From assembly GCF_030814225.1 (NCBI RefSeq), contig NZ_JAUSUR010000002.1, positions 434,001 to 498,000 on the forward strand: a DNA stretch of 64,000 nucleotides, read 5' to 3'. The DNA is from Breznakia pachnodae (GTDB lineage: Bacteria > Bacillota_I > Bacilli_A > Erysipelotrichales > Erysipelotrichaceae). Every line of letters starts with the position of its first letter. Position 1 is the stretch's first letter. A program made the translations under genes and the position numbers. This document shows, piece after piece, positions 39,639 through 49,143 of the stretch. The notes under the pieces were generated by a model. That model had not been told where the DNA came from. It saw only the letters and a list, made by a program, of their open reading frames with translations, and searched no databases.

Positions 39639-40127
39639 ATGTATCGAATAGGACAGTCTACAGATATTCATCGCTTCTGTGAAGGAAGGTTTATAACCCT
39701 TGGTGGTGTTAGAATTGATGCCGAGTTTGGCTTGGAAGCCCACTCGGATGGTGATGCATTATGTCATGCAATTGCCGAGTCGATTCTTGGGGCTCTTGCA
39801 CTGAAAGATCTAGGAACACACTTCCCTGATACAAGTGATGAAAACAAAGGGCGCTCTTCACTTGAGATTCTTGGTGAAGTTGTAAAGATGATGAAGGATA
39901 AAGGATATGAAATCCAAAATATTGACTCTCTCATTCTGATTGAACAGCCAAAGATGGCACCGCATATTGATCAGATGAGTGAAAACATTCAAAGGGTATT
40001 GGATACAGATATTCAAAATATAAGTATAAAAGCAACACGTGGAGAGAAAATTGGCTTTGTCGGCAGAGGCGAAGGCGTGGTCGCTCAATGTGTTACATTA
40101 TTAAGAAGGAGAAATGAAAATGAATAA
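39639..40127 (+). CDS. ispF: 2-C-methyl-D-erythritol 2,4-cyclodiphosphate synthase
   Basis: IspF makes the cyclodiphosphate in the MEP route to isoprenoids. The zinc ligands are visible in DIHRF (Asp8, His10) and in [13 protein letters not shown] (His), and the late [16 protein letters not shown] matches the family's nucleotide-contact motif. The length of 162 is normal. The usual ispD partner is not adjacent; instead ispF overlaps gltX by 8 bases. Confidence 0.96.
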   Translation: MYRIGQSTDIHRFCEGRFITLGGVRIDAEFGLEAHSDGDALCHAIAESILGALALKDLGTHFPDTSDENKGRSSLEILGEVVKMMKDKGYEIQNIDSLILIEQPKMAPHIDQMSENIQRVLDTDIQNISIKATRGEKIGFVGRGEGVVAQCVTLLRRRNENE

Positions 40128-41556
40128 AGTAAGAGTTAGATATGCACCAAGTCCAACAGGACATTTGCATATTGGTGGAGCGAGAACAGCGCTATTTAAT
40201 TATCTGTTTGCAAAGCACTATGATGGAGATTTTATTTTCCGTTTAGAGGATACAGATATTGAAAGAAATATTGAAGGTGGAGAAGCGTCACAGCTAGAAA
40301 ACTTGGCGTGGTTAGGTATTGTTCCTGATGAATCACCATTCCATCCAAATCCTGAATGTGGACCTTATCGTCAGATGGAAGCTTTGGATATATATAAAGG
40401 CTATGTAGATGAATTAATTGAAAAAGGATTGGCATACAAGTGCTTCTGTACAGCTGAAGAATTAGCTGAGGAAAAAGAACGTCAGGAAAAACTTGGAGTC
40501 GCTCCAATGTATAATCGTAAATGTTCTCATTTAACTGCAGAAGAAGTGGCAGAAAAAGAAGCAGCTGGTTTACCATACACAGTTCGTGTAAAGGTTCCAG
40601 AAGGAAAAACTTATACATTTAAAGATATGATTCGTGGTGAAGTATCATTTGAATCAAAAGATATTGGTGATTGGGTAATTGTGAAGTCAAATGGAATTCC
40701 AACGTATAACTTTGCAGTTACTATTGATGACCACCGTATGGGAATTACTCATGTATTTAGAGGTGAAGAACATTTATCAAATACACCAAAGCAATTGATG
40801 ATATTTGAAATGCTTGGATTAACACCTCCAACATATGGACATATGACATTGATTGTAAATGAAAATCATAAGAAGCTAAGTAAGCGTGATGAAAGTATTA
40901 TGCAATTTGTATCACAATACAAAGATGAAGGATATATTCCAGAAGCAATGTTTAACTTCTTATCACTATTAGGATGGTCACCAGAAGGTGAAGAAGAAAT
41001 TTTCTCAAAAGAAGAGTTAATTAAAATATTTGATGAAAAGCGTTTATCAAAATCACCAAGTATGTTTGATAAAAATAAACTTATTTGGATTAATAATCGC
41101 TACATGAAAGCATTGCCATTAGAGGAAGTAATTCCATTAGCAAAACCATTCTTGGAGGAAGCATATGATTTAAGTAACTATAGTGATGAATGGGTTAATA
41201 AATTAATTGCGTTATATCATGATCAAATGTCATATGGAAAAGAAATCGTAGAAATATCTTCATTGTTCTTCAAAGATGATTACACATTGGATGAAGATGG
41301 TAAAGAAGTTATGAGTTGGGAAACGACACCAATTGTAAAGGCAGAGTTTGCAAACCAACTAAAAGAAGTAGAAGAATGGACTGCAGAAAATATTAAAGCT
41401 GCGTTAAAGGCTACACAAAAGGCTACAGGAATTAAGGGAAAACCACTTTTCATGGGATTACGAGTGAGTGTAACTGCTCAGGAACATGGACCGGATTTAA
41501 CTCAAACAATTGAATTATTAGGAAAAGATTACGTATTGGATCGTTTGAGTAAATAG
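40120..41556 (+). CDS. gltX: Glutamyl-tRNA synthetase
   Basis: This class I synthetase charges tRNA(Glu), and often tRNA(Gln) in Gram-positives. It has the HIGH motif as [16 protein letters not shown] and the KMSKS motif as KKLSKRDES; a C-terminal anticodon-binding domain follows. The length is 478 residues. AAGGAG at 40106-40111 fits ATG 40120 with 8 bases of spacing; ATG 40114 is too close. Confidence 0.97.
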   Translation: MNKVRVRYAPSPTGHLHIGGARTALFNYLFAKHYDGDFIFRLEDTDIERNIEGGEASQLENLAWLGIVPDESPFHPNPECGPYRQMEALDIYKGYVDELIEKGLAYKCFCTAEELAEEKERQEKLGVAPMYNRKCSHLTAEEVAEKEAAGLPYTVRVKVPEGKTYTFKDMIRGEVSFESKDIGDWVIVKSNGIPTYNFAVTIDDHRMGITHVFRGEEHLSNTPKQLMIFEMLGLTPPTYGHMTLIVNENHKKLSKRDESIMQFVSQYKDEGYIPEAMFNFLSLLGWSPEGEEEIFSKEELIKIFDEKRLSKSPSMFDKNKLIWINNRYMKALPLEEVIPLAKPFLEEAYDLSNYSDEWVNKLIALYHDQMSYGKEIVEISSLFFKDDYTLDEDGKEVMSWETTPIVKAEFANQLKEVEEWTAENIKAALKATQKATGIKGKPLFMGLRVSVTAQEHGPDLTQTIELLGKDYVLDRLSK

Positions 41557-41587
41557 ATTTTCATTATAAATTATGGAGGAGCAAATT

Positions 41588-42613
41588 ATGGATGAAAACA
41601 ATAATGAAGTAAAGAAGGAAATTAAGATTAAACAGCCTCCAGTATTATTTAAGGAAACACAAGAAATCTTAGATAAACTGGAAGCGAAATTAGGAATGCC
41701 ACTGGTAGTATATTGGAACTCTTATAATGGTGGAGTTTGTGGAAACGATGTACTGGCATTTTATGAATTATTTAATAAAATTGGAAGAAATGAAAAAGTA
41801 GCATTGTTTATTAAATCAAAAGGTGGAGATGTTGAGTCAGCATTACGTATTGTAAACATTATTCGTAACTACAACAAAAATGTATTGGCACTGATTCCTC
41901 TTGAATCAGCTTCATCAGCAACATTGATGGCACTGGGAGCAGATGAAATTCATATGGGTCCATTAGCTTATTTAACACCAATTGATTCATCAACCGTGCA
42001 CCGTCTATCACCACTTGATACGGTGAATAATCAAAAAGTTAGAATTGCACATGATGAAATTAAGCGAATTACAAAATTATGGAAAGATGATGAAAATGGT
42101 GGGCAGGTTAACCATTACCAGGAGTTGTATAAATATGTACATCCACTAGTAATTGGATCACTGGATCGTTCAAGTTCATTATCAGTTAAGATTTGTAGAG
42201 AAATTTTATCTTATCACTTAAATGATAAAGAGAGATGTAAAATCATTAGTGAACGTTTAAACAATGATTATCCATCACATTCGTATCCAATTGTATTAAA
42301 AGAAGTAAAAGAACTTGGTTTAGAAGCAAGTGAAATGGAACAGGAAACACATGACTTATTGCTTGATTTGAATAATTTATATTCGCAAATGGGAAGTAAA
42401 GCATTTACGGATTTTGATGAATTTAACTATCATGATAATCAAATCTTAAATATTTTAGAAGCAAGAAATATTCAATTGTATTTCCAAAATGATAAAGACT
42501 GGTCATACTTGAAAGAGGAACGTCGTTGGCAAGTATTAAACGATGAAAGTTACTGGCACAAGAATGAAGTTAGTGATGGAAAATTAGACCACAGTATCGT
42601 TTATATGGCATAA
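41588..42613 (+). CDS. SDH family Clp-like serine proteinase (SppA-type crotonase fold)
   Basis: The 341-residue protein matches the serine dehydrogenase proteinase group: PLVVYWNSYNGGVCGNDV, VALFIKSKGGDVESALRIVN, and LIPLESASSATLMALGADEI, in which one of the Ser residues is the probable nucleophile as in ClpP/SppA. It continues MGPLAYLTPIDSS. No signal peptide or membrane span is seen, so it is cytosolic. Target proteins are unknown. GGAGGAG fits ATG 41588. Confidence 0.82.
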   Translation: MDENNNEVKKEIKIKQPPVLFKETQEILDKLEAKLGMPLVVYWNSYNGGVCGNDVLAFYELFNKIGRNEKVALFIKSKGGDVESALRIVNIIRNYNKNVLALIPLESASSATLMALGADEIHMGPLAYLTPIDSSTVHRLSPLDTVNNQKVRIAHDEIKRITKLWKDDENGGQVNHYQELYKYVHPLVIGSLDRSSSLSVKICREILSYHLNDKERCKIISERLNNDYPSHSYPIVLKEVKELGLEASEMEQETHDLLLDLNNLYSQMGSKAFTDFDEFNYHDNQILNILEARNIQLYFQNDKDWSYLKEERRWQVLNDESYWHKNEVSDGKLDHSIVYMA

Positions 42614-42697
42614 ATCATTAGATTTATGAATGAGAGAGAATTGTGTAGTGTGAAACCTTTTCTATAAATCGGCAGTATTAATAATAGAGAGGTAGAT

Positions 42698-43243
42698 ATG
42701 GAAACAAAAAGATTAGTATTACGACCATTTCAAATAGAAGATGCGAAGCAGTTATACGAACTGGCAAAAGATATAAATGTGGGAACAAATGCAGGGTGGC
42801 CACCACATAAATCAGTTGAAGAATCAAGAAAGATTATAGAAACAGTCTTTTGTCAGGATGATCAGTATGCAATCTTCTTAAAAGAAACAAATGAATTGAT
42901 TGGTGCAGTTGGACTGAGTCCGGATACCAAGCGACTGAATCCATGTATTAAGTCACTTGGGTATTGGATTGGACAAAAGTTTTGGGGAAATGGTTACGCT
43001 ACTGAAGCTAGCAAACGAGTATTGATATATGCATTTGAAGAAAAGAAATTAAATGGAGTAAGTGTTGTTCATTTCTCTATTAATGAGAAGAGTAAAAATG
43101 TAATTTCTAAACTTGGATTTGTATATGAAGGAACACTTCGTTATGCATCCCGTCGTTATGATGGAGTTGAGCTGGATGATGTAGAATACTTAATGGATAA
43201 GGAACGATATGAAAAAGTAAAAGATGACTTGTGGAGGGAATAA
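42698..43243 (+). CDS. GNAT family acetyltransferase (RimJ/RimL-like)
   Basis: The 181-residue protein begins METKRLVLRPFQIEDA, the usual RimJ/RimL start, and has the acetyl-CoA site around SLGYWIGQKFWGNGYATEASK. It would transfer acetyl groups to an N-terminus or small amine. AGAGAGGT precedes the start. Its stop codon directly abuts the lipoprotein start, so they are cotranslated. Confidence 0.88.
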   Translation: METKRLVLRPFQIEDAKQLYELAKDINVGTNAGWPPHKSVEESRKIIETVFCQDDQYAIFLKETNELIGAVGLSPDTKRLNPCIKSLGYWIGQKFWGNGYATEASKRVLIYAFEEKKLNGVSVVHFSINEKSKNVISKLGFVYEGTLRYASRRYDGVELDDVEYLMDKERYEKVKDDLWRE

Positions 43244-44626
43244 ATGAAAAAGCGAGTGAGATTATTTTCAGGGTTTTTAGCTCTGATTCTAAGTGTGAGT
43301 GTATTGGCAGGATGTGGAAGTGGGAAGGATGCAGAAGAAATTATTGATAGAGCTATTTCAGAATTAAAAGATGTAGAATCAATGACAACTGATATGGAAA
43401 TGATTATGGATATGTCAGTGTCTTCTGGCGAAACAAGTATTAGCGCAAATATGGGGATGTCGCTAAAAGTTGATCAACTTATTGATGAACAGATTTCTCA
43501 TGGTACTGGAAGTACAACAGTTTCAACATTCGGTATGAGTGAAGAAGCGGATATTGAGTTGTATCTTGTAAAAGAAGAAGGTGAATTAGTAGAATACAGT
43601 AAGACAGATGATGGTGATTGGATAATTGGTGATACTGGATATGTAAATTTTACGATGATTAATTCAAAAACTTTTTGGCAAGGATTCAAATCAGCAAAAA
43701 ACCTTAAGCATACAGGAACAGGGGAAGTAAATAAGTCTAAAACAGAAATTATTGAAGGTAAAATTGATGGTGATACATTGGATGAAGCAATGTCACTTTT
43801 CTCAGCTACAGATAATGCATCCGCATCTTTATTTACAGGACTAAACTTTAAAGATACAGATATTGTGCTGGAAGCTCAGTTTTATCAAGATTCGGGATTG
43901 CCAGCAAGTATTTCGGTGGACTTAACATCGGTAATGGATGAAGTACTGAAGAGTGAAGAATTTAGTTCGCAAATGATGGGCATGGATATGGCTATTGATG
44001 AGTTCACAATGAATTTCACATTTGAAAACTATAATGAAGTAGACGATATTGAGATTCCTGATGAATTAGCAGATGCAACAATTGGTTATAATGACGATGA
44101 TGATTATGACTATGATGATGATTATTCATACATAGAAGGAGTGGAAAATCCTACTGGACCTTGGCAAAGTTTTGAATTTACATTAAACCAAAAAACATAT
44201 AAATTACCTGTAGCTTACAGTGAATTTACTTCAGCAGGTTGGGAAATTGACAGTTCTTCTGATTCACGCATTAAAGTAGCTGCAGAGTCTACAGAATATT
44301 ATATAGATATTGTGAATGAAAAAGGTGATGTTATTTCATTATCATTCTACAATGACAGTAAAGAAGAAAAAGCAATCACAGACTGTATTGTGATTGGAGT
44401 TGAAGTGAATAATGAATATATAACAGATTTAGATTTTTCATTACCAGGTGGAGTTAAGATTGGTATGAGTGAAGATGAACTGAATAGTATTTATAAAGAA
44501 TACACAGATCTTTATGATTCAACGTATTTTAAATCTTATTCTTATTATGGTGATAACTACTATGATATGGTATACATTACACTGTATGATGGAAAAATTG
44601 ATTCACTTTCAATTGATCATAAGTAA
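43244..44626 (+). CDS. Lipoprotein with LolA/LppX-like (DUF6612-type) N-terminal domain
   Basis: A lipoprotein signal ends in LAGC (Cys24). Residues ~30-270 follow the pattern of DUF6612-like beta-sheet lipoproteins (ELKDVESMTTDMEMIMDMSV and repeated strand/helix units), then an acidic D/Y-rich linker and a C-terminal domain of ~155 residues with the GVKIGMSEDELNSIY phrase seen in small outer-surface domains. Function is unknown. The start has no gap from the GNAT stop; GGAGGG lies inside that gene's end. Confidence 0.75.
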   Translation: MKKRVRLFSGFLALILSVSVLAGCGSGKDAEEIIDRAISELKDVESMTTDMEMIMDMSVSSGETSISANMGMSLKVDQLIDEQISHGTGSTTVSTFGMSEEADIELYLVKEEGELVEYSKTDDGDWIIGDTGYVNFTMINSKTFWQGFKSAKNLKHTGTGEVNKSKTEIIEGKIDGDTLDEAMSLFSATDNASASLFTGLNFKDTDIVLEAQFYQDSGLPASISVDLTSVMDEVLKSEEFSSQMMGMDMAIDEFTMNFTFENYNEVDDIEIPDELADATIGYNDDDDYDYDDDYSYIEGVENPTGPWQSFEFTLNQKTYKLPVAYSEFTSAGWEIDSSSDSRIKVAAESTEYYIDIVNEKGDVISLSFYNDSKEEKAITDCIVIGVEVNNEYITDLDFSLPGGVKIGMSEDELNSIYKEYTDLYDSTYFKSYSYYGDNYYDMVYITLYDGKIDSLSIDHK

Positions 44627-44630
44627 AGGC

Positions 44631-44654
44631 AAAGCGCTCATTTGAGCGCTTTTT
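44631..44654 (+). terminator. Terminator of the GNAT-lipoprotein operon
   Basis: AAAGCGCTC, loop ATTT, GAGCGCTTT plus T-run. It may also stop transcripts from the opposite strand. Confidence 0.88.
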
Positions 44655-44659
44655 AAATT

Positions 44660-44746
44660 GAAAGTAGTTGCACTTCCTCCAATAAGAACATATGAATCTT
44701 TAAACTCCTTAAAATACGTTTTGAAAATATTTAATCCTCTAATCAT
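44660..44746 (-). pseudogene. 5' remnant of an AbiEii-type nucleotidyltransferase toxin gene
   Basis: On the minus strand, ten bases after the stop of the AbiEi-like gene, an ATG at 44746-44744 opens MIRGLNIFKTYFKEFKDS and then YVLIGGSAT. This is the start of AbiEii/AbiGii nucleotidyltransferases, whose GGS/GGT motif is followed by catalytic Asp residues. Here the frame runs out of recognisable sequence after ~29 codons, into the terminator and antisense of the lipoprotein gene. AAGGAG in the end of the upstream gene serves as ribosome binding site. The catalytic part has been deleted. Confidence 0.7.
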
Positions 44747-44756
44747 TTTTATAAGC

Positions 44757-45782
44757 TCACTCCTTAAGTTTAGTTTTATTTACAATCTGCTTGAGTGATT
44801 CTTTAAAATCTAATTCTATGCGTACATCATGCTGATCTTCATTTGATAAACTTAAATATGCACTGATTGGGTCAATAGCTTTATCAAATAACTTGTCTTT
44901 AATTATATAGTTTAGAATTTGAATCACATTTGTAGTATCACTAATTATATCTAGATTATTTTGTGATAAATTCCTAAAAATATTATTATTTTTTTGGTTG
45001 TTGTAATCAATCTTACTAATTGCATAAATGTTATATATTTCAGGATTGATTTCACCATAGTATGAGAGTGCGTTTAATCCAGAAATCTTTATATCTTGAA
45101 GTTTTCCAATCATGTCTTTTTCGATATAAAAAGTTTTATATATAGGAGAAGTAAAATAAGAAAAGCTATTCTCAAAAAGCGTGTATCCGTGAGTATTAAA
45201 TACTAGGTTTAGAGTTCTATTCTTTTTTGATAAAGTAGCTAATTGTGTAGAGGCTATTTCATTGAAAGCTCTTGTTACACTCATTCGAGATACTTTTAAA
45301 TATTCTTCTATATAAATACTAGACTTTTCATGCCAGTTAAAATATATGGCAGATAAAACAATTTGCTGAGCAATTGGAGAAAAAGTGGTAATCTCTTTTG
45401 ATTTCTCTTTTTCTTTTGTCAATAACAATCCAAGAAAAGGAAGAAACATATTTTCTTCTCCCATGACGAAAGGAATACGAAGTTTCAAAAGCTGCTTCTT
45501 ATATCTTCCTATATACCCATCAAATAAAAGAAAACAATTATTGTCTACTAGTTCCTGATAAATGCTATATCTTTTTGTTAGTGTTCTAAAATCACAATTA
45601 TCGATACTAGGTTGTAAACACATATAATTAGTTTCACCTATTTCTACAACATATATTTTAAATGTATTTTTAAGTACTAGATTTAAATTTGATAAATCCT
45701 GCTTTGAAGGCTCAAATACTTTTATGTTATCAAACTGCATTAAGTTTTTTAATCTAAGTTCAACTTCATTTTTATGTAACAT
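44757..45782 (-). CDS. AbiEi-like winged-helix regulator (orphan antitoxin)
   Basis: The 341-residue protein has a central DNA-binding winged helix (SSIYIEEYLKVSRMSVTRAFNEI) and a C-terminal part with KISGLNALSYYGEINPEIY, similar to the AbiEi class of antitoxins that pair with AbiEii nucleotidyltransferases. The N-terminal ~90 residues are not recognised. The downstream toxin gene is reduced to its first ~29 codons, so this gene now stands alone. AbiEi proteins repress their own promoter at inverted repeats, and one is found upstream at 45822-45868. The call depends strongly on the toxin remnant. Confidence 0.65.
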   Translation of the reverse strand: MLHKNEVELRLKNLMQFDNIKVFEPSKQDLSNLNLVLKNTFKIYVVEIGETNYMCLQPSIDNCDFRTLTKRYSIYQELVDNNCFLLFDGYIGRYKKQLLKLRIPFVMGEENMFLPFLGLLLTKEKEKSKEITTFSPIAQQIVLSAIYFNWHEKSSIYIEEYLKVSRMSVTRAFNEIASTQLATLSKKNRTLNLVFNTHGYTLFENSFSYFTSPIYKTFYIEKDMIGKLQDIKISGLNALSYYGEINPEIYNIYAISKIDYNNQKNNNIFRNLSQNNLDIISDTTNVIQILNYIIKDKLFDKAIDPISAYLSLSNEDQHDVRIELDFKESLKQIVNKTKLKE

Positions 45783-45821
45783 TAAATCACCACCATAACT
45801 TTATCATAACATAAATATATC

Positions 45822-45868
45822 CATCTTAACACTATGATAGTTATGATTGAAGAAGTAATGTTAAGATG
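45822..45868. promoter_or_regulatory. Inverted repeat in the divergent promoter region
   Basis: CATCTTAACA (45822-45831) and TGTTAAGATG (45859-45868) are exact complements with 27 bases between. The pair lies between the AbiEi-like gene and the aldolase gene, both of which point away. It suits a dimeric repressor such as an AbiEi-type protein and might affect both genes. Confidence 0.55.
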
Positions 45869-45984
45869 TTTAAATGATATTGAATGTCTTAACTATTTGA
45901 TTCGTATGATAACTGGTGTATGATAAGAGTAGAAAGATAGATGCATATTATAAGATTTTCATTTTATTAATGGAGGCAAAGACA

Positions 45985-46638
45985 ATGTTAGAAAATCAAA
46001 AAAAGAATGTCTGTTTAGTTGCTAAAAAAGCACAAAAAGAAAACTTATGTATTCATATGTCAGGTAATTTCTCTATATTGGATAAAGAAACAAACTATAT
46101 AGTAGTTACTCCTAGTGGAGTTGATCGAGAAACATTATCTTATGACGATATGATTGTTATGGATACAAATGGAACTATAATAGAGAATAAATCAAATTTA
46201 AAACCAAGTAGTGAAACCCTTGTTCATATGGAAATATATAAACAAAGAAAAGATATCAATGCAATTGCGCATACGCATTCTTCTTATGCTACGACGATGG
46301 CAATTTTAAATAAGAAAATACCAGCAATTGTATATGAATGCGGTGTACTAAAACTAACAAAAGGATATGTTCCTATTGCGCCTTATGGAAGACCTGGGAC
46401 AATTGAATTAGCGCAAAGTGTGATTGATGTATGTAAGGAAGCAGATGTATTTCTTTTAGAAAAGCATGGTGCGGTAACCGTTGGTAAAGATATGGATGAT
46501 GCATATTTAAAAGCAGTATATCTGGAAGAAATTGCAAAGCTATATCATTTATCCTTAACAATAAGTGATGGTTCAGATATTAATCCATTTACTCAAGAAG
46601 AGTTAGATGCATGGAAATACCCAAGCAAATTCAAATAA
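45985..46638 (+). CDS. Class II aldolase (fuculose/ribulose-phosphate aldolase family)
   Basis: A zinc aldolase/epimerase fold of 217 residues. The pair of His in IAHTHSSYAT, the third in LLEKHGAVTVGKD and Glu in VYECGV form the metal site; MSGNFSI and TPSGVDRE hold the phosphate. Members cleave sugar phosphates such as L-fuculose-1-phosphate or epimerise pentulose phosphates. GGAGG at 45972-45976 sets ATG 45985; a longer frame from 45916 lacks such a site. No sugar pathway genes are adjacent. Confidence 0.9.
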   Translation: MLENQKKNVCLVAKKAQKENLCIHMSGNFSILDKETNYIVVTPSGVDRETLSYDDMIVMDTNGTIIENKSNLKPSSETLVHMEIYKQRKDINAIAHTHSSYATTMAILNKKIPAIVYECGVLKLTKGYVPIAPYGRPGTIELAQSVIDVCKEADVFLLEKHGAVTVGKDMDDAYLKAVYLEEIAKLYHLSLTISDGSDINPFTQEELDAWKYPSKFK

Positions 46639-46661
46639 AAAGCGTATTAAACGCTTTTTTT
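46637..46661. terminator. Bidirectional terminator between convergent genes
   Basis: AAAAAGCGT, loop ATTAA, ACGCTTTTTTT. It lies across both stop codons of the converging aldolase and oxidoreductase genes. Confidence 0.9.
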
Positions 46662-47669
46662 GTCTGCTGAGAAGTGAACTCCAGCTTTGATTCTTGATGT
46701 TGAGATGATTTCCATAACATCTCTTGTGTGTTGAAGTAATGCATTGTACTTATCCATATCGTTGTTATTAACAATATCTCTAAATGCTTCTACTTCATAT
46801 GTCATATGCATTGCCTGTTCAATTCCAATATTATTTGATGAATCAACAGGGTTAGTAACACCAATCTGGTCTCCTTTTAGTGGAATGATTTCAACATTCT
46901 TACAAACACCTGTAGAACCTCCACTCATCTTAATACTTGCCTGATCTCCTTGAACAAAACATAAGTATTCACTAGATGAATCTTTCGCACCAATCAGGGT
47001 AGCAATGAAATTATCATATTTCATAATCATAACCCCACTTGTATCTACTCCATTGTATCCAATGTTTGGATGATATTCATAACTGTTAGGTTTACCAAAC
47101 AAACCAACTGTAAAGTGGATATTGTATACATTAATATCCATAATCGCTCCTCCAGAGAATGCAGGATCAAACGCATTGCTTTGTTCATGGTTTTTATATT
47201 TTCCATAACGAGAAGAGAATTGAGAAAAATTACATGTTACTAAACGAATATCTCCAATATTTTTTAGGTTTTCTTTAATAATTCGGTAATTAGGAAGGTG
47301 AAGGGTAGTAATTGCTTCAAACAAGAACACATTGTTTTCTTTCGCTGTACGAATTAACATATCACACTCTTCCAATGTTGATGTGAATGGTTTTTCGTTA
47401 ATTACATGTTTCCCTGCCTGCAATGCTTTTAAGGTTTGTGGATAATGTAGAGAGTTTGGAGAAGCAACATAAATCGTATCGATTTCTTGATCTGCTAACA
47501 TCTCATCCATATCTACATAATATTTCTTAGCATTATGCTTTTGAGCAAATTCTTTCGCTTTTTCTTCACCACGAGAATAAACAGCTACTAACTCTACCCC
47601 TTCTGTCATCTCAATCGCTTGAATGAAGCGATCCACAATCATTCCACTGCCAATAGTACCAATTTTCAT
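46647..47669 (-). CDS. Gfo/Idh/MocA family oxidoreductase
   Basis: A 340-residue NAD(P)-dependent dehydrogenase. The Rossmann start is KIGTIGSGMIVDRFI, the central motif is the family's EKP (AGKHVINEKPF), and the C-terminal beta-sheet domain begins near FSQFSSRYGKY with GGAIMDINVYNIHF. Substrates are sugars, inositols or their derivatives. GAGGTG precedes the start. A second, distinct member lies at 49144, and the two flank the HD hydrolase. Confidence 0.92.
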   Translation of the reverse strand: MKIGTIGSGMIVDRFIQAIEMTEGVELVAVYSRGEEKAKEFAQKHNAKKYYVDMDEMLADQEIDTIYVASPNSLHYPQTLKALQAGKHVINEKPFTSTLEECDMLIRTAKENNVFLFEAITTLHLPNYRIIKENLKNIGDIRLVTCNFSQFSSRYGKYKNHEQSNAFDPAFSGGAIMDINVYNIHFTVGLFGKPNSYEYHPNIGYNGVDTSGVMIMKYDNFIATLIGAKDSSSEYLCFVQGDQASIKMSGGSTGVCKNVEIIPLKGDQIGVTNPVDSSNNIGIEQAMHMTYEVEAFRDIVNNNDMDKYNALLQHTRDVMEIISTSRIKAGVHFSADKKSV

Positions 47670-47709
47670 AAGACACCTCTTTCTTTTCTATACTATACTA
47701 TAATATCCG

Positions 47710-47718
47710 TGATATACT
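47710..47718 (+). promoter_or_regulatory. Extended -10 promoter of the HD hydrolase gene
   Basis: TGATATACT (TG-n-TATACT) lies 24 bases before the start, divergent from the oxidoreductase gene. Confidence 0.6.
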
Positions 47719-47742
47719 GAAATTACAATAGGAAGTGATAAT

Positions 47743-48957
47743 ATGCTGAAAAGAACCAATGAAACAAAAGTAATGCGTGATGTTATACATGGTTATATCC
47801 ATGTAAGTTTACAGATTATCTGGGATTTGATTGATACAAAAGAATTTCAGAGACTACGAAGAATTCATCAGTTAGGTGGAGACTTCCAGGTTTATCATAC
47901 TGCAGAACATTCACGATTCTCACACTCACTTGGAGTGTATGAAATCGTTAGAAGAATGGTTCATGAAATACGCGATATTAGAGAGTATTTAAGTGAAGAT
48001 GAAAAAGTATATGTAATGATTGCTGGATTACTGCATGATGTTGGACACTATCCTTTCTCACATGCGTTTGAGAGTATCTGTCCAATTCCTCATGAAGAGT
48101 TTTCTTCAAGAATTATTCTTGGAGATAGTGAGATTCATGAAGTACTGGTAAAGGCAGATCCAAACCTACCGGAAATTATTTCAAGTATTATTAGCTATAA
48201 CCATCCAAATGATTTATTAAATCAAATCATATCTGGCCAGTTGGATGCAGATCGAATGGATTATCTGTTACGTGATGCCTATTTTACTGGTACCAGTTAT
48301 GGGGCATTTGATTTGGAAAGAATCTTACGTACAATACGAGTAAAAGATGGGAAACTATTGGTAAAAGAATCAGGTATTCATAGTGTGGAAGATTACATTA
48401 TGGCAAGATATCATATGTACTGGCAGGTATATTATCATCCAGTATGTAGAAGTTATGAGATGATACTGACAAAGATATTTGAACGATTACGTTATCTTTA
48501 TCAACAAGGACCACAAAGACTGCAGAAAATTGAGATGTTTCTTCCCTTCTTAAGTGGAGAACCTAGTATAGAAGATCATTTCTATTTAGATGAAAGTGCA
48601 GCTCTTTATGGAATTGGCTTACTTACAAAAGATGAAGATGAGATTGTAAGTGATCTTGCGAAGCGTTTATTAAACCGTAGATTATTTGAATATGAAACGA
48701 TTTATGATGAATCACAAATTCAAGAAGTTATAAAAAAATTAGAAAATCATGGGTATGATCTTGATTATTATTGTATAATAGATACGACGTCTCAAAGCCC
48801 ATATAAACCATATGGTGAAAAACGAGGTCATGTGATTTGGGTATTAGGTGAGGACAATAACATTGCAGAGTTATCTTGCAAGAGTGTAATTGTTCAATCC
48901 CTTGTGAAAGGCGATATTAAGAAAGATAGAAAAATATTCTTTCCAAAGATGGATTAA
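47743..48957 (+). CDS. HD superfamily phosphohydrolase (YwfO/SAMHD1-like)
   Basis: The 404-residue protein has the HD metal site: His in HTAEHSRFSHSLGVYE, the HD pair in GLLHDVGHYPFSHAFE and the late Asp in QLDADRMDYLLRD. This set is typical of dNTP triphosphohydrolase-like YwfO proteins. Its role would be in nucleotide pool control. The following small membrane gene starts 12 bases later. Confidence 0.88.
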   Translation: MLKRTNETKVMRDVIHGYIHVSLQIIWDLIDTKEFQRLRRIHQLGGDFQVYHTAEHSRFSHSLGVYEIVRRMVHEIRDIREYLSEDEKVYVMIAGLLHDVGHYPFSHAFESICPIPHEEFSSRIILGDSEIHEVLVKADPNLPEIISSIISYNHPNDLLNQIISGQLDADRMDYLLRDAYFTGTSYGAFDLERILRTIRVKDGKLLVKESGIHSVEDYIMARYHMYWQVYYHPVCRSYEMILTKIFERLRYLYQQGPQRLQKIEMFLPFLSGEPSIEDHFYLDESAALYGIGLLTKDEDEIVSDLAKRLLNRRLFEYETIYDESQIQEVIKKLENHGYDLDYYCIIDTTSQSPYKPYGEKRGHVIWVLGEDNNIAELSCKSVIVQSLVKGDIKKDRKIFFPKMD

Positions 48958-48969
48958 GGAGGATACTTC

Positions 48970-49104
48970 ATGTTTGATTTATTAATTGCAGGTGATACTA
49001 CTAATGCTAATATGTTAGCAATTATCACAATTATCGCAGCAGCAGTAATTGTTGTTCTATTAATTTTATTTTTAGTTCGCAGAAGAAAAAAAGATAAAGA
49101 ATAA
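48970..49104 (+). CDS. 44-residue single-span membrane protein
   Basis: A short gene with a strong ribosome binding site (AAGGAGG overlapping the end of the HD hydrolase gene). The product has a short N-terminal tail MFDLLIAGDTTNAN, one hydrophobic span of ~22 residues and the basic tail RRRKKDKE, giving an N-out/C-in small membrane protein. A terminator follows directly. No family is recognised, but the site, span and terminator together support a real gene. Confidence 0.65.
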   Translation: MFDLLIAGDTTNANMLAIITIIAAAVIVVLLILFLVRRRKKDKE

Positions 49105-49106
49105 TC

Positions 49107-49130
49107 GTCCTGTTTTAGCAGGACTTTTTT
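49107..49130 (+). terminator. Terminator after the small membrane gene
   Basis: GTCCTG, a 6-base loop, CAGGAC and a run of six T. Confidence 0.85.
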
Positions 49131-49143
49131 AAAGGAGAAAATG

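Noticed and set aside
42614-42697. Gap between the SDH proteinase gene and the GNAT gene as a possible RNA element
   Set aside because: No stable hairpin, terminator or recognisable riboswitch motif was found by eye.
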